This document shows, in pieces, positions 42,924 to 51,803 of a stretch of DNA of 64,000 nucleotides. The notes beneath the pieces are model-generated. The model worked only from the letters and a program-made list of their open reading frames with translations, was not told the DNA's origin and made no database searches. Positions within the stretch are counted from its first letter, which is position 1. Every line of letters starts with the position of its first letter. The DNA is from Paenibacillus lutimineralis (GTDB lineage Bacteria > Bacillota > Bacilli > Paenibacillales > Paenibacillaceae). Both the position numbers and the translations under genes were made by a program. The stretch lies in NCBI RefSeq assembly GCF_003991425.1, contig NZ_CP034346.1, positions 3,013,501 to 3,077,500 on the forward strand, read 5' to 3'.

Positions 42924-43442
42924 ATGATGTCAAAAAACGAAATGGTCTCGAGGGTAGAGAACGATCGTGTCCTGGTACTGGAGCGCGAATTCGAAGCGCC
43001 GCGTGATCTCGTATTCCGCATGTTTAAGGAAGCGGAGCATCTCAAGCGTTGGTGGGGTCCGAAAGGCTGGGAGGTCCCGGTTTGTAACATCGATTTTCGT
43101 CCAGGTGGCGTGTGGCATTACTGCATGAAGTGCGTTGATCAGAATCAAGGCCAATTTTACGGTATGGAATCATGGGGGAAGGGTGTTTATCAGGAAATCG
43201 TCGAGCCGGAGATGATCAGCTACAACGATTACTTCTCAGATGCCGAAGGCAATATTAACGAGTCCCTGCCAGCTACCCTAACAACGATAGAATTTATCGA
43301 TTTGGGCAGCAAGACGAAATTGGTGAACCGTTCTGAATATGCGTCAGCAGAGGCCCTTAAGACTGTTATGGACATGGGTATGATGCAAGGAATCACCGAG
43401 ACCTGGAACCGTTTGGGCGATCTGTTAGAGTCACTTAAGTAA
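42924..43442 (+). CDS. SRPBCC/AHSA1 family protein
   Basis: 172 aa, with AAGGAGGAG upstream. The sequence has the AHSA1-type ligand-binding fold: LVLEREFEAPRDLVFRMFKEAEHLKRWWGPKGWEVPVCNIDFRPGGVWHYCMK and a C-terminal helix GITETWNRLGDLLESL. These proteins bind hydrophobic small molecules, and those next to ArsR regulators have no settled function. Located 30 bp after the ArsR-family gene and 21 bp before the VOC gene, it is the middle gene of a three-gene operon. Confidence 0.92.
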   Translation: MMSKNEMVSRVENDRVLVLEREFEAPRDLVFRMFKEAEHLKRWWGPKGWEVPVCNIDFRPGGVWHYCMKCVDQNQGQFYGMESWGKGVYQEIVEPEMISYNDYFSDAEGNINESLPATLTTIEFIDLGSKTKLVNRSEYASAEALKTVMDMGMMQGITETWNRLGDLLESLK

Positions 43443-43463
43443 TTACACAAGAGGAGTGCATAT

Positions 43464-43841
43464 ATGATGATTAATAGAATTGGTCAAGTTATGTTATATG
43501 TGAATAATCAAGACGAATCCAGAGATTTTTGGACGGGGAAATTAGGCTTCGAGGTCATTGCGGAAGTAACCAATGGTCCAATGAGATGGATCGAAATCGC
43601 TCCAAAAGATGCAGCAACCAGCATTGTTCTTCATAGTAAAGAGTTCGTTGCCAAGATGAACCCAGACATGAATCTCGGAACACCGTCTCTCATGTATTTC
43701 ACTGAGAAATTCGATGAGTTATATAGTGATCTGAAAAATAAAAACGTAAAAGTTGGAGAAATTGTTGAGCTCCCGACTGGTAGAGTCTTCAACTTCGCAG
43801 ATCATGAAGAAAATTACTTTGCCGTCTCGGAAAAGAAATAG
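43464..43841 (+). CDS. VOC family protein (glyoxalase/bleomycin-resistance fold)
   Basis: 125 aa, with GAGGAG eight bases before the ATG. Two beta-alpha-beta-beta-beta units are visible: INRIGQVMLYVNNQDESRDFWTGKLGFEVIAE, and PSLMYFTEKFDELYSDLKNKNVKVGEIVELPTGRVFNFADHEENYFAV with the metal-ligand Glu position near the end. This superfamily covers glyoxalases, dioxygenases and antibiotic-binding proteins; the specific activity is unknown. It is the last gene of the ArsR-SRPBCC-VOC operon, followed by a strong terminator. Confidence 0.92.
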   Translation: MMINRIGQVMLYVNNQDESRDFWTGKLGFEVIAEVTNGPMRWIEIAPKDAATSIVLHSKEFVAKMNPDMNLGTPSLMYFTEKFDELYSDLKNKNVKVGEIVELPTGRVFNFADHEENYFAVSEKK

Positions 43842-43868
43842 GATAGTTGAATAAGTTACGAAAGCACG

Positions 43869-43903
43869 AAAGCAGCTAATCAAAATGATTAGCTGCTTTT
43901 TTT
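43869..43903 (+). terminator. Terminator of the ArsR-SRPBCC-VOC operon
   Basis: A perfect 14-bp stem AAAGCAGCTAATCA with a three-base loop, followed by TTTT. A strong rho-independent terminator. Confidence 0.9.
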
Positions 43904-43941
43904 CGCTAAAAAGGGGTTGATGTGAATAGGATTCGAGAATC

Positions 43942-44736
43942 TTAAAACACGCTGCGTACAAGTCCTCCATCAATCCGCAAAGCGGTACCGTTAATGGCCG
44001 AGGAAAGAGGGCTGCTTAAGAAGGTAACAAAATTGGCTATTTCTTCTGGCCGAATAAGCCTTTGAATGATAGATGTTGGTCGATTCTCTGACATAAATCG
44101 TCTCTCAGCCTCATCTATTGTCAAGTTTTCATTAGGATAGAGAGTATTTAACATCGTCTCTACTCCTTCAGTTAAAGTTGAACCAGGCATCACGGTATTG
44201 ACCGTTACCTTCGTTCCATGAGCCAGCTCGGCTAAGCTTCGGGAAACCGAGAGCTGCATTGTTTTGGTTGCACTATAATGAGCCATTTCTTGCGAAGGCA
44301 TGATGGCCGCCTCGCTAGCAATAAAGATGACTCGTCCTTCGTTATTCTGAATCATTCGGTTCAGGTAGTGGCGGGAGAGCCTAACACCACTCATAATGTT
44401 GGTCTCGAAGAATCTAAACCAATCCTCATCGGAAATATCGAAAAATTCGGCAGGCTCGAATATACCGAGGTTATTTATCAAAATATCAACGTCAGGGTAT
44501 TGTTCAATCACCTGTTGACACCCTTGCTCTGTTCCTAGATCCGCGACCACGGCTTCGAGTTTAGCGCCGGCATGCTGGTCTCGAATTTCCTGAATCGTGT
44601 TCATTACTTTGTCTTCGCGGCGGCCATTAATTAGAACCCTGACGCCTTCAGCCGCTAATGATGAGGCGATTGCTTTTCCGATTCCTGCCGTAGACCCGGT
44701 AACAAGTGCGGTTTTTCCTTGTAGATGAAGTTCCAT
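43942..44736 (-). CDS. Short-chain dehydrogenase/reductase (SDR)
   Basis: 264 aa, with GGAGG upstream of the ATG. A classical SDR: the nucleotide-binding TGSTAGIGKAIA, NADP-type Arg in INGRREDK, NNLG, the active-site region IFIASEAAIMPSQEMAHYSATKTMQLS (Tyr-x3-Lys), and NTVMPGSTLTEG. It oxidises or reduces an alcohol or ketone; the substrate is unknown. It is monocistronic on the minus strand, divergent from the arsenic operon with a ~225-bp AT-rich gap. Confidence 0.92.
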   Translation of the reverse strand: MELHLQGKTALVTGSTAGIGKAIASSLAAEGVRVLINGRREDKVMNTIQEIRDQHAGAKLEAVVADLGTEQGCQQVIEQYPDVDILINNLGIFEPAEFFDISDEDWFRFFETNIMSGVRLSRHYLNRMIQNNEGRVIFIASEAAIMPSQEMAHYSATKTMQLSVSRSLAELAHGTKVTVNTVMPGSTLTEGVETMLNTLYPNENLTIDEAERRFMSENRPTSIIQRLIRPEEIANFVTFLSSPLSSAINGTALRIDGGLVRSVF

Positions 44737-44884
44737 AAGTAACCTCCAAAAAAATTAATATGGATAAATAACCTAATTTATAAATCAATTGTTAACTATA
44801 CTATCCTCTTATACGCTCAAGTTTATTCCGAGTCAAGAGTAAACGATGCAAATGCGGCAAAAGCAGAAATAATTAGATAATTAC

Positions 44885-44913
44885 TTGATTATATAAGTGA
44901 ATGCTTATATAAT
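44885..44913 (+). promoter_or_regulatory. ars operon promoter with ArsR operator
   Basis: TTGATT at 44885, a 17-bp spacer and TATAAT at 44908. The whole spacer is covered by a perfect inverted repeat with 10-bp arms (ATTATATAAG / CTTATATAAT, 6-bp centre, 44888-44913). This is typical of arsenite-released ArsR operators. Confidence 0.75.
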
Positions 44914-44961
44914 AATCTTGGAAATAAGCGATCGGAATGAATATATGAAGGAGGGAAAGAT

Positions 44962-45297
44962 GTGATTCCTACGGATATCATGGCAGAACAACTTAAGTTG
45001 TTAGGGGATAAAACACGTTTAAACATTATCAATATCTTATTTCACCAAGAAGCTTGCGTATGTCACTTGGTTGAAATCTTAAAGATGACTCAACCGAACA
45101 TCAGTCAACATATGCGTAAATTAAAAGACGGTGGCCTTGTACAAGAACAACGTAGTGGTCAATGGATCTTTTATTCTTTGGATATTAATGATAAACCCTA
45201 CATCCGCGAAATACTGATGCATTTACCCGAATTAAGCGAAGAATCCAGGTCCGTTCTAAATGAAATTCCGTGTAAGCCAAAGGAGGACTGCATATGA
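44962..45297 (+). CDS. arsR: Arsenical resistance repressor ArsR
   Basis: 111 aa from a GTG start, six bases after AAGGAGGG. A winged-helix repressor with the arsenite-sensing motif [11 protein letters not shown] (Cys32, Cys34), the recognition helix [19 protein letters not shown], and the wing [11 protein letters not shown]. As(III) or Sb(III) binding to the cysteines releases the operator. The perfect inverted repeat over the promoter is the likely site. It is the first gene of the ars operon and overlaps acr3 by four bases. Confidence 0.95.
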   Translation: MIPTDIMAEQLKLLGDKTRLNIINILFHQEACVCHLVEILKMTQPNISQHMRKLKDGGLVQEQRSGQWIFYSLDINDKPYIREILMHLPELSEESRSVLNEIPCKPKEDCI

Positions 45298-46346
45298 GTC
45301 AAACTATCAAGCGATTATCTTTTCTAGATCGATTTTTAACGATTTGGATCTTCGCTGCGATGGCAATAGGTATTTTACTCGGAAGCTTATTACCGGGGGT
45401 ATCGGATACTCTAACAGAGATGCAAATAGGTACTACCTCTATTCCGATAGCTATTGGCCTTATCTTAATGATGTATCCTCCACTTGCAAAGGTTCGTTAT
45501 GAGAAATTGGGACGGGTATTTAAAGATTGGAAGGTACTTATTCTCTCATTGATTCAGAACTGGATACTGGGTCCGATCCTCATGTTTGTCCTAGCCATCC
45601 TGTTTTTGAGTGATATGCCTGAATACATGATTGGTCTTATTATGATTGGCCTTGCTCGCTGTATAGCTATGGTACTAGTGTGGAGCGATTTAGCGAAAGG
45701 TGATCCAGATTATACGGCAGGACTTGTAGCTTTTAACTCTATATTTCAGATTCTATTCTATTCTGTATTTGCTTATATCTTCATCACGGTATTGCCTGAA
45801 TGGTTCGGCATCGCTGGGATGGAAGTAAACATTACCATAGGGCAAATAGCAGAGAGTGTTTTAATCTACCTAGGAATCCCGTTTGTGGCTGGATTTTTAA
45901 CACGTTTTTTCCTTGTTCGTTCGAAAGGGGAAGGTTGGTACGTTCAGAAATTTATTCCGAAGATTAGTCCACTAACCTTAATCGCCTTGCTGTTTACGAT
46001 CCTTATGATGTTTTCCTTAAAGGCAAATATGATTGTAAGTCTACCGTTAGACGTGGTTCGTATCGCGATCCCTTTAGTCATTTACTTTGTTATTATGTTT
46101 CTTGCGTCGTTTTACTTATCTCATAGAACCGGAGCAAGCTATCAAGTGTGTACTTCGCTATCTTTCACAGCGGCTAGTAATAATTTTGAATTAGCGATTG
46201 CAGTTGCGATTGGGGTATTTGGAATTAATTCGGGGCAGGCATTTGCTGCGGTGATAGGTCCTCTTGTTGAGGTACCTGTATTGATCTTGCTTGTGAATGT
46301 AGCACGTAGGTTTGAAAGAAAATACTTCTCAACAAAGGGGTCGTAA
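45294..46346 (+). CDS. acr3: Arsenite efflux transporter, ACR3 family
   Basis: 350 aa with about ten transmembrane helices. The essential Cys of ACR3 proteins is present as Cys123 in [21 protein letters not shown], and the helix with the conserved Glu is [20 protein letters not shown]. It pumps As(III) out using the proton motive force. The ATGA start overlaps the arsR stop. It is sometimes called arsB in Bacillus, but the family is ACR3, not the ArsB antiporter. Confidence 0.95.
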   Translation: MSQTIKRLSFLDRFLTIWIFAAMAIGILLGSLLPGVSDTLTEMQIGTTSIPIAIGLILMMYPPLAKVRYEKLGRVFKDWKVLILSLIQNWILGPILMFVLAILFLSDMPEYMIGLIMIGLARCIAMVLVWSDLAKGDPDYTAGLVAFNSIFQILFYSVFAYIFITVLPEWFGIAGMEVNITIGQIAESVLIYLGIPFVAGFLTRFFLVRSKGEGWYVQKFIPKISPLTLIALLFTILMMFSLKANMIVSLPLDVVRIAIPLVIYFVIMFLASFYLSHRTGASYQVCTSLSFTAASNNFELAIAVAIGVFGINSGQAFAAVIGPLVEVPVLILLVNVARRFERKYFSTKGS

Positions 46347-46351
46347 TATTA

Positions 46352-46774
46352 ATGAGTAAACCAATAGTGTATTTCTTATGTACGGGAAATTCTTGTCGTA
46401 GTCAGATGGCAGAGGCTTGGTTGAAACATCTTGGTGGCGATCGTTATGAGGTGCTCAGTGCAGGACTTGAAGCTCATGGATTAAATCCAAGGGCAGTTCA
46501 GGTCATGAAAGAAGCAGGTATTGACATAACTAGTCATTCATCCGATGTCATTCATCCAGAAATTCTGAATCGGGCTACTTATGTCATTACACTTTGTGGC
46601 CATGCGGATGAACATTGTCCGGTCATTTCCAATAAGAATGTGACGAAGTGGCACTGGGGATTTGATGATCCAGCTCAAGCCACAGGGACAGAAGAGGAAA
46701 TTATGTCACAATTCAGAGCAGTACGCGATGCGATAAAAGCACGTGTAGATCAGTTTTTAGCATCAGGGAATTAA
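46352..46774 (+). CDS. arsC: Arsenate reductase, thioredoxin-coupled ArsC
   Basis: 140 aa of the low-molecular-weight tyrosine phosphatase-like ArsC type. The P-loop [16 protein letters not shown] carries the nucleophile Cys10 and the Cys15 of the loop. The redox relay Cys82 and Cys89 lies in [11 protein letters not shown], the same numbering as in B. subtilis ArsC. It reduces As(V) to As(III) for export by the adjacent ACR3 protein. It starts six bases after acr3. A terminator follows, but the MATE and gshF genes downstream are on the same strand. Confidence 0.95.
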   Translation: MSKPIVYFLCTGNSCRSQMAEAWLKHLGGDRYEVLSAGLEAHGLNPRAVQVMKEAGIDITSHSSDVIHPEILNRATYVITLCGHADEHCPVISNKNVTKWHWGFDDPAQATGTEEEIMSQFRAVRDAIKARVDQFLASGN

Positions 46775-46788
46775 GAACTATCGATAGA

Positions 46789-46818
46789 GGGCCGGCCTTT
46801 AAGGTCGGTTTATTTTCT
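46789..46818 (+). terminator. Terminator after arsC
   Basis: A stem CCGGCCT/AGGTCGG (one G-U pair) and the tail TTTATTTT. It separates arsR-acr3-arsC from MATE-gshF, perhaps incompletely. Confidence 0.65.
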
Positions 46819-46838
46819 GACCCAAGGAGTTTAGTGGA

Positions 46839-48185
46839 ATGAAAGGAACGAGGAATCTAACAGAGGGGCCCATCACCCCTACACTTGTGAAGTTAACGTT
46901 ACCAATTATCGCTACAAACTTTATTTCTACCACTTATGGACTGGTTGATATGATATGGGTTGGCAAATTGGGAAGCGATCCTGTTGCCGCTATTGGAACG
47001 GCTAGCTTTTTTGTGAATCTAGCGGTTGCGTTATCGACCATGATTACTATAGGAACCGGAATTAAAGTGGCACATAGCATAGGTGAAGGAAGAGAAGACC
47101 AAGCCAAGGTGTATATCAAGAATGGCTTTTTGATGTCAGTAGTCTTAAGCGTCTTATATATGGTGATTATTTTCACATTTAAAAATGGACTTATTGGTTT
47201 CTTTGGGCTAGGTAATGACAATGTAGAAAGCATGGCTATTCAGTTCTTGCTGATCTCTATGATCGGAATAAGCTTCTCTATCATCAACACCTTATTTAGT
47301 ACCATTATAAATTCACTAGGCAACAGTAAGCGACCCTTCAAAATCTTTACGATTGGCTTCTTAATTAATATGCTGCTTGATCCAATATTGATTTTTGGAC
47401 TGGGCCCCATACCAGCTATGGAAGTGAAGGGAGCGGCATTTGCAACGTTAGCAGCCAATATGTTCGTCACGGTGCTGTTTGTTTTTGAAGCGAAGAACAC
47501 TCATCTTTTTGCAAAGAACATCTCGTACAAATGGAAAGAAATGCGCGAAGTAATCTCGCTGGGAATTCCGATTACGATACAGAGGGTAACATTCACAGTA
47601 ATCTCCATTATTATTGCAAAAATTATTGTTAACTGGGGTCCGGAGGCGATCGCTGTACAAAAGGTCGGGATTCAAATCGAGTCCATTTCTTATATGACCA
47701 TCGGTGGCTTACAGGGCGCCATCGCAGCGTTTTTTGGTCAAAATTATGGAGCACGAAAATTAGGACGAATCAAAGAGGGCTATCATCGAGCCTTATTGTT
47801 AACGATGACTTTCGGAGTCTTTATATCCTTCATTTTTATTTTATTCCCTAAACCACTCTTCTCATTATTCCTGACGGATTCTACATCTCTAGAGCTGGGT
47901 GCAGATTATATGAGAATCATCGGATATTCACAATTGTTTATGTGTCTGGAGTTAATGACTGTTGGGGCTTTTAACGGAATAGGCAAGACACATATCCCAC
48001 CGATTTTTAGTATTGCTCTTACAGCCCTTCGTATACCTATGGCCATCGTTCTATCATGGCATTTTGGATTGAATGGAGTATGGATGTCGATTGCATTAAG
48101 CAGTGTTCTGAAGGGAGTTATTCTTGTAGTTTGGTTTAATATGACGCTTCGAAATTTGAATAAACCTGTTGCATTGAATACTTAA
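46839..48185 (+). CDS. MATE family efflux transporter
   Basis: 448 aa with twelve predicted helices. The start (GPITPTLVKLTLPIIATNFISTTYGLVDMIWVGKLGSDPVAAIGTASFF) and the mid-protein repeat (AIAVQKVGIQIESISYMTIGGLQGAIAAFFGQNYGARK) are standard MATE signatures. It is not closely similar to the MATE protein at 14.1-15.5 kb. AAGGAG lies before the ATG. It lies between arsC and gshF with short gaps (64 and 19 bp), so it is probably co-expressed with gshF. Export of metalloid-thiol conjugates or of another toxicant is a hypothesis from context only. Confidence 0.92.
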   Translation: MKGTRNLTEGPITPTLVKLTLPIIATNFISTTYGLVDMIWVGKLGSDPVAAIGTASFFVNLAVALSTMITIGTGIKVAHSIGEGREDQAKVYIKNGFLMSVVLSVLYMVIIFTFKNGLIGFFGLGNDNVESMAIQFLLISMIGISFSIINTLFSTIINSLGNSKRPFKIFTIGFLINMLLDPILIFGLGPIPAMEVKGAAFATLAANMFVTVLFVFEAKNTHLFAKNISYKWKEMREVISLGIPITIQRVTFTVISIIIAKIIVNWGPEAIAVQKVGIQIESISYMTIGGLQGAIAAFFGQNYGARKLGRIKEGYHRALLLTMTFGVFISFIFILFPKPLFSLFLTDSTSLELGADYMRIIGYSQLFMCLELMTVGAFNGIGKTHIPPIFSIALTALRIPMAIVLSWHFGLNGVWMSIALSSVLKGVILVVWFNMTLRNLNKPVALNT

Positions 48186-48204
48186 TCATTACTGAAGGAA
48201 GGTC

Positions 48205-50544
48205 ATGAGTATGATCGCACTGGATCATCATTTTATAGATGAAATTATTAGAGGGAATTTACAAGAAGAAGTCTTTAAAGGCCAGTTTGGACTTGAGAAG
48301 GAAAATGCGCGGGTAGACCAAGACGGAAAACTCGCCCTAACGCCTCATCCATCTGTATTTGGCGATAAGCTTGATCATCCCTACATTAAAACAGATTTCT
48401 CAGAAAGTCAGATTGAAATGATCACCCCTGCGCTAAATAGTACAGATGAGGCTTATCATTTCTTAGAGACGCTGCATGATATCGTCACACTTGAACTGCA
48501 AGATGAGTACTTATGGACCAGCAGTAATCCGCCAGTACTTCCATCGGAAGAGAAGATTCCTATTGCGAAGATGAACGATCCAAAGGAGGACCACTATCGT
48601 GTACAATTGGCCGAGAAATATGGACGTAAAAAACAATTGCTAAGTGGAATTCATTTCAACTTCTCTTTCCGGGACAGTTTATTGATAAGACTTCATCAAA
48701 AGCTAGGTCAAACCGTTTCATATCAGGAATTTAAAGATGGGATGTACTTAAAAGTTGCGCGGAACATACTTCGCTACCGCTGGCTGCTCATTTACCTAAC
48801 TGGTGCAAGTCCTGTATTCGATAAGACCTATATTGAGAGATGCGTACATTTAAGTAATCATCTTGATGAAGAGAGCCACTACTTCCCATATATGAATTCA
48901 TTGCGGAATAGTACGTGTGGATACCGTAATGAAAAGCCTTATTATGTGTCATTTAACTCCGTTAAGGATTATGTTCGAGATATTCGTCAATTCATTGCAA
49001 ACAAGCAGCTGCTGAGTGCAAAGGAATTGTATAGCTCACTTCGTCTTAAAACAGCGAAGGGTGAAGATATGCTAGCAGAGTTGATCGAGCATGGAGTCGA
49101 ATATTTAGAACTTCGAATGATCGATCTGAACCCTTTAAGTAAGATTGGAATTCGTCATGATACGCTTCAATTTATTCATTTGTTTATTGTGTTCTCATTG
49201 TTCTTACAGGACGAACCCTTGGATTTGGAGGAGCAGAAGCAAGCACATGATAACGTTGATCTCCTCTTGTCTGAAGGAATTCATGCGAAGATCCAAATGG
49301 ATCATACGACCGTAAGTATGGAGGCTCTTGCTCTTGAGATTTTGGATTCTATGATGGAATTATTAAATATTCTTAAGCCCGGTGATACAAAGGATCAGCA
49401 AGTTATTGAACAAGAAAAGAAGCGGATCTTAAACCCGCAAACCAGCTATGCAGCCATCGTCAAATCAGAAATTGAAAAATCATCTTTTTCAGCCTATCAT
49501 TTGAATCAGGCAAAGCTGTACAAGAAGCTAAGTATGGAAGTGGGTTATCAATTTGCCGGGTACGAAGACTTTGAATTGTCTACGCAGCTTCTACTTAAGG
49601 CGGCGATCAAACGCGGAATTCGATTTGACATCCTTGATCGGGAAGAAAATTTTATCCGGTTGCAGACAGATACTCAGGTCGAATATGTAAAGCAAGCTAC
49701 CAAAACTTCATTAGACTCTTATAGCACTGTACTTATTATGGAGAATAAGATCGTAACCAAAGAAGTCTTACGAGCAAACGGTATTCGTGTTCCGAACGGA
49801 GAGGCATACGGAAATATAGAAGAGGCTATGTCCGCATTTGAGAATTATCTAGGCAAACAAATCGTTATTAAGCCTAAATCTACTAATTTTGGCCTTGGAA
49901 TAACTATATTCACGGGTGAGTTTTCTATAGAGGATTATCGCAAGGCATTTGAGATGGCCTTTGAATATGATCGTACTGTATTGTTAGAGGAATTCATGAC
50001 GGGAAAAGAGTACCGTTTTCTGGTGATGGGTGATGAAGTGGTTGGGATTTTACACCGTGTCCCTGCAAACGTCATCGGGGATGGGCTGCACACGATTGTC
50101 CAATTAATTCATGAGAAGAATAAAGACCCGCTAAGAGGAAAGGGATACAAAACTCCGCTTGAACGAATCCAGTTAGGTGATGCTGAAGCACTATTCTTAA
50201 AGGGGCAGGGAAAATCAGCAGAAGATATTCCAGCTAGTGGCGAAATCGTCTATTTGCGAGAAAACTCAAATATCAGTACAGGCGGAGATAGCATTGACTA
50301 TACTGATGAAATTCCAGACAGCTATAAGCAATTAGCCGTAAGATCAGCTAGAGCAGCTGGGGCAACAATCTGTGGCGTAGATATGATGATTGATGATTAC
50401 CAAAATGAGGCAACCCCTCATAACTACAGCGTTATTGAGATTAATTTTAATCCAGCGATTCATATTCATTGCTATCCATACCAAGGTAAGAATCGTAAGG
50501 CAGATGATAAGATTCTGGATTTGTTGTTTGAAGCAAAAAGATAG
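48205..50544 (+). CDS. gshF: Bifunctional glutamate-cysteine ligase / glutathione synthetase
   Basis: 779 aa. The N-terminal ~450 residues are a GshA-type glutamate-cysteine ligase (GQFGLEKENARVDQDGKLALTPHPSVFGDKLDHPYIKTDFSESQIEMITP, FNFSFRDSLLIRLH, HLDEESHYFPYMNSLRNSTCGY). The C-terminal ~330 residues are an ATP-grasp domain (IVIKPKSTNFGLGITIF, LLEEFMTGKEYRFLVMGDEVVGILHRVPANVIGDGLHTI, YSVIEINFNPAIHIHCYPYQGK) for glycine addition. One enzyme therefore makes glutathione from Glu, Cys and Gly. Many Bacillales use bacillithiol, so gshF is patchy and often horizontally acquired. The start could also be the ATG at 48211, which is better spaced from AAGGAAGG. Confidence 0.95.
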   Translation: MSMIALDHHFIDEIIRGNLQEEVFKGQFGLEKENARVDQDGKLALTPHPSVFGDKLDHPYIKTDFSESQIEMITPALNSTDEAYHFLETLHDIVTLELQDEYLWTSSNPPVLPSEEKIPIAKMNDPKEDHYRVQLAEKYGRKKQLLSGIHFNFSFRDSLLIRLHQKLGQTVSYQEFKDGMYLKVARNILRYRWLLIYLTGASPVFDKTYIERCVHLSNHLDEESHYFPYMNSLRNSTCGYRNEKPYYVSFNSVKDYVRDIRQFIANKQLLSAKELYSSLRLKTAKGEDMLAELIEHGVEYLELRMIDLNPLSKIGIRHDTLQFIHLFIVFSLFLQDEPLDLEEQKQAHDNVDLLLSEGIHAKIQMDHTTVSMEALALEILDSMMELLNILKPGDTKDQQVIEQEKKRILNPQTSYAAIVKSEIEKSSFSAYHLNQAKLYKKLSMEVGYQFAGYEDFELSTQLLLKAAIKRGIRFDILDREENFIRLQTDTQVEYVKQATKTSLDSYSTVLIMENKIVTKEVLRANGIRVPNGEAYGNIEEAMSAFENYLGKQIVIKPKSTNFGLGITIFTGEFSIEDYRKAFEMAFEYDRTVLLEEFMTGKEYRFLVMGDEVVGILHRVPANVIGDGLHTIVQLIHEKNKDPLRGKGYKTPLERIQLGDAEALFLKGQGKSAEDIPASGEIVYLRENSNISTGGDSIDYTDEIPDSYKQLAVRSARAAGATICGVDMMIDDYQNEATPHNYSVIEINFNPAIHIHCYPYQGKNRKADDKILDLLFEAKR

Positions 50545-50563
50545 TAAGTTAGACTGAACATGA

Positions 50564-50624
50564 AAAGAGCATTCACGAAATGATTGCAGGTGTATACGGC
50601 CTGTCTCACCAGTGGATGCTCTTT
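50564..50624. terminator. Bidirectional terminator between gshF and gerAC
   Basis: A 13-bp outer stem AAAGAGCATTCAC pairs with GTGGATGCTCTTT (one G-U) around a longer internal region with a small CAGG/CCTG stem. It lies between two convergent genes. Confidence 0.55.
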
Positions 50625-50636
50625 CCTATACTCCAG

Positions 50637-51803
50637 TTAATCAACTCTTAGCTTATATTTTCCGCTATGCTGTAGTCTCACATCAACTTTGACGTTCACC
50701 AGCGATTCCTTATCGATCATGAACCCACCTTCTGAATTCAACTCCCGCCATTTCTTCGGATTCTCACGGTATAGACATTCGGTAAGATTGAAGATGTCAA
50801 CCTTACGGGCCATTCCCTTCATAAAGGTATGTCTGATTTGATTTTCGATCGTCTGAGATGCCATTTTTTCGATTTCTTGCTTCTTAAGGTTACGCCGAAG
50901 TTCATCCACATAAGCATTCAGCTTCAAATTGATCGTGAAATAGACATGTCCGTCCCGAACGGTATGATGAACCGAGTTACTCGGATTTTCTATTACAATG
51001 GCCGCTTCAGGCTCGATATCATTCGGAATATTAATGATCGAGCGTTGTAATTTCTTCTGCATCCAGCGGTAACCTTTTAGATCATCTTCGGAGAACCAGT
51101 CTTTGGCCACAGTACCCTTGAAGAAATAGGCGCCATCAATTTTGAACATCGACTTTGGGTCCGTGTCTTCCGTCCATGCTTCCCGATCAATGGCTAAAGA
51201 AGGAAGAAGGGGGGCACCCGCCGGTTCATTAATAAGAGCGATGAGCTTGTAGCCGTGCAATGGAAGGATGTCTGACCGCTGAGAATAAGACATTTCGGGA
51301 GATTCCATCACGGTCTGAAGCGGAGAAAGGTTCAAATTCGACTTCATAGCGAGAATATCACGCAATGGTTCCCGTGTTCCGTATACCGGAATGTTGTAGC
51401 GGATTTCACGATAACGATTCACTAAATCGTATGTAGATCGAATCCGTTCTCCTTCCTCAAGGAATCGCTCGCTGAAGACGAGGGCTTTAACATGTCCCCA
51501 GAATACCCTAAGCTGTGCTGTCGAATAGATGGAGTTGAAGGACTGGGTTACCGATGTACCTTCTCCTTTACCAATCCAGGTTGGCACGCTGCGTCCCGAT
51601 TGATTGCTTTCGGACTTGGCTACGTTGGAGAAATTAAGCACCTGTACATACGTAACGTATTTTCCATTCTCGTAATCGAACCCGATGGCCGTTATATAGG
51701 CCATGTTCTGAATGTCCTTGGAATTCCAGCAGGACGTTAGCAATAACAACAACATTGGAATGACGCCCGCGAGCAACAGGAGTTTCCGTCTAACCGCTCT
51801 CAT
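50637..51803 (-). CDS. Germinant receptor subunit C, Ger(x)C family lipoprotein
   Basis: 388 aa. The N-terminus is a lipoprotein signal with lipobox LTSC (LLLLLTSCWNSKDIQNMAYITAIGFDYENGKYVTYVQVLNFSN), as in GerAC/GerBC. The C-terminal half (AAIVIENPSNSVHHTVRDGHVYFTINLKLNAYVDE, ...IDKESLVNVKVDVRLQHSGKYKLR) fits the Ger(x)C fold. It sits on the outer face of the inner spore membrane in the germinant receptor complex. It is the last gene of the minus-strand operon, overlapping the A subunit gene by four bases. Confidence 0.93.
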   Translation of the reverse strand: MRAVRRKLLLLAGVIPMLLLLLTSCWNSKDIQNMAYITAIGFDYENGKYVTYVQVLNFSNVAKSESNQSGRSVPTWIGKGEGTSVTQSFNSIYSTAQLRVFWGHVKALVFSERFLEEGERIRSTYDLVNRYREIRYNIPVYGTREPLRDILAMKSNLNLSPLQTVMESPEMSYSQRSDILPLHGYKLIALINEPAGAPLLPSLAIDREAWTEDTDPKSMFKIDGAYFFKGTVAKDWFSEDDLKGYRWMQKKLQRSIINIPNDIEPEAAIVIENPSNSVHHTVRDGHVYFTINLKLNAYVDELRRNLKKQEIEKMASQTIENQIRHTFMKGMARKVDIFNLTECLYRENPKKWRELNSEGGFMIDKESLVNVKVDVRLQHSGKYKLRVD

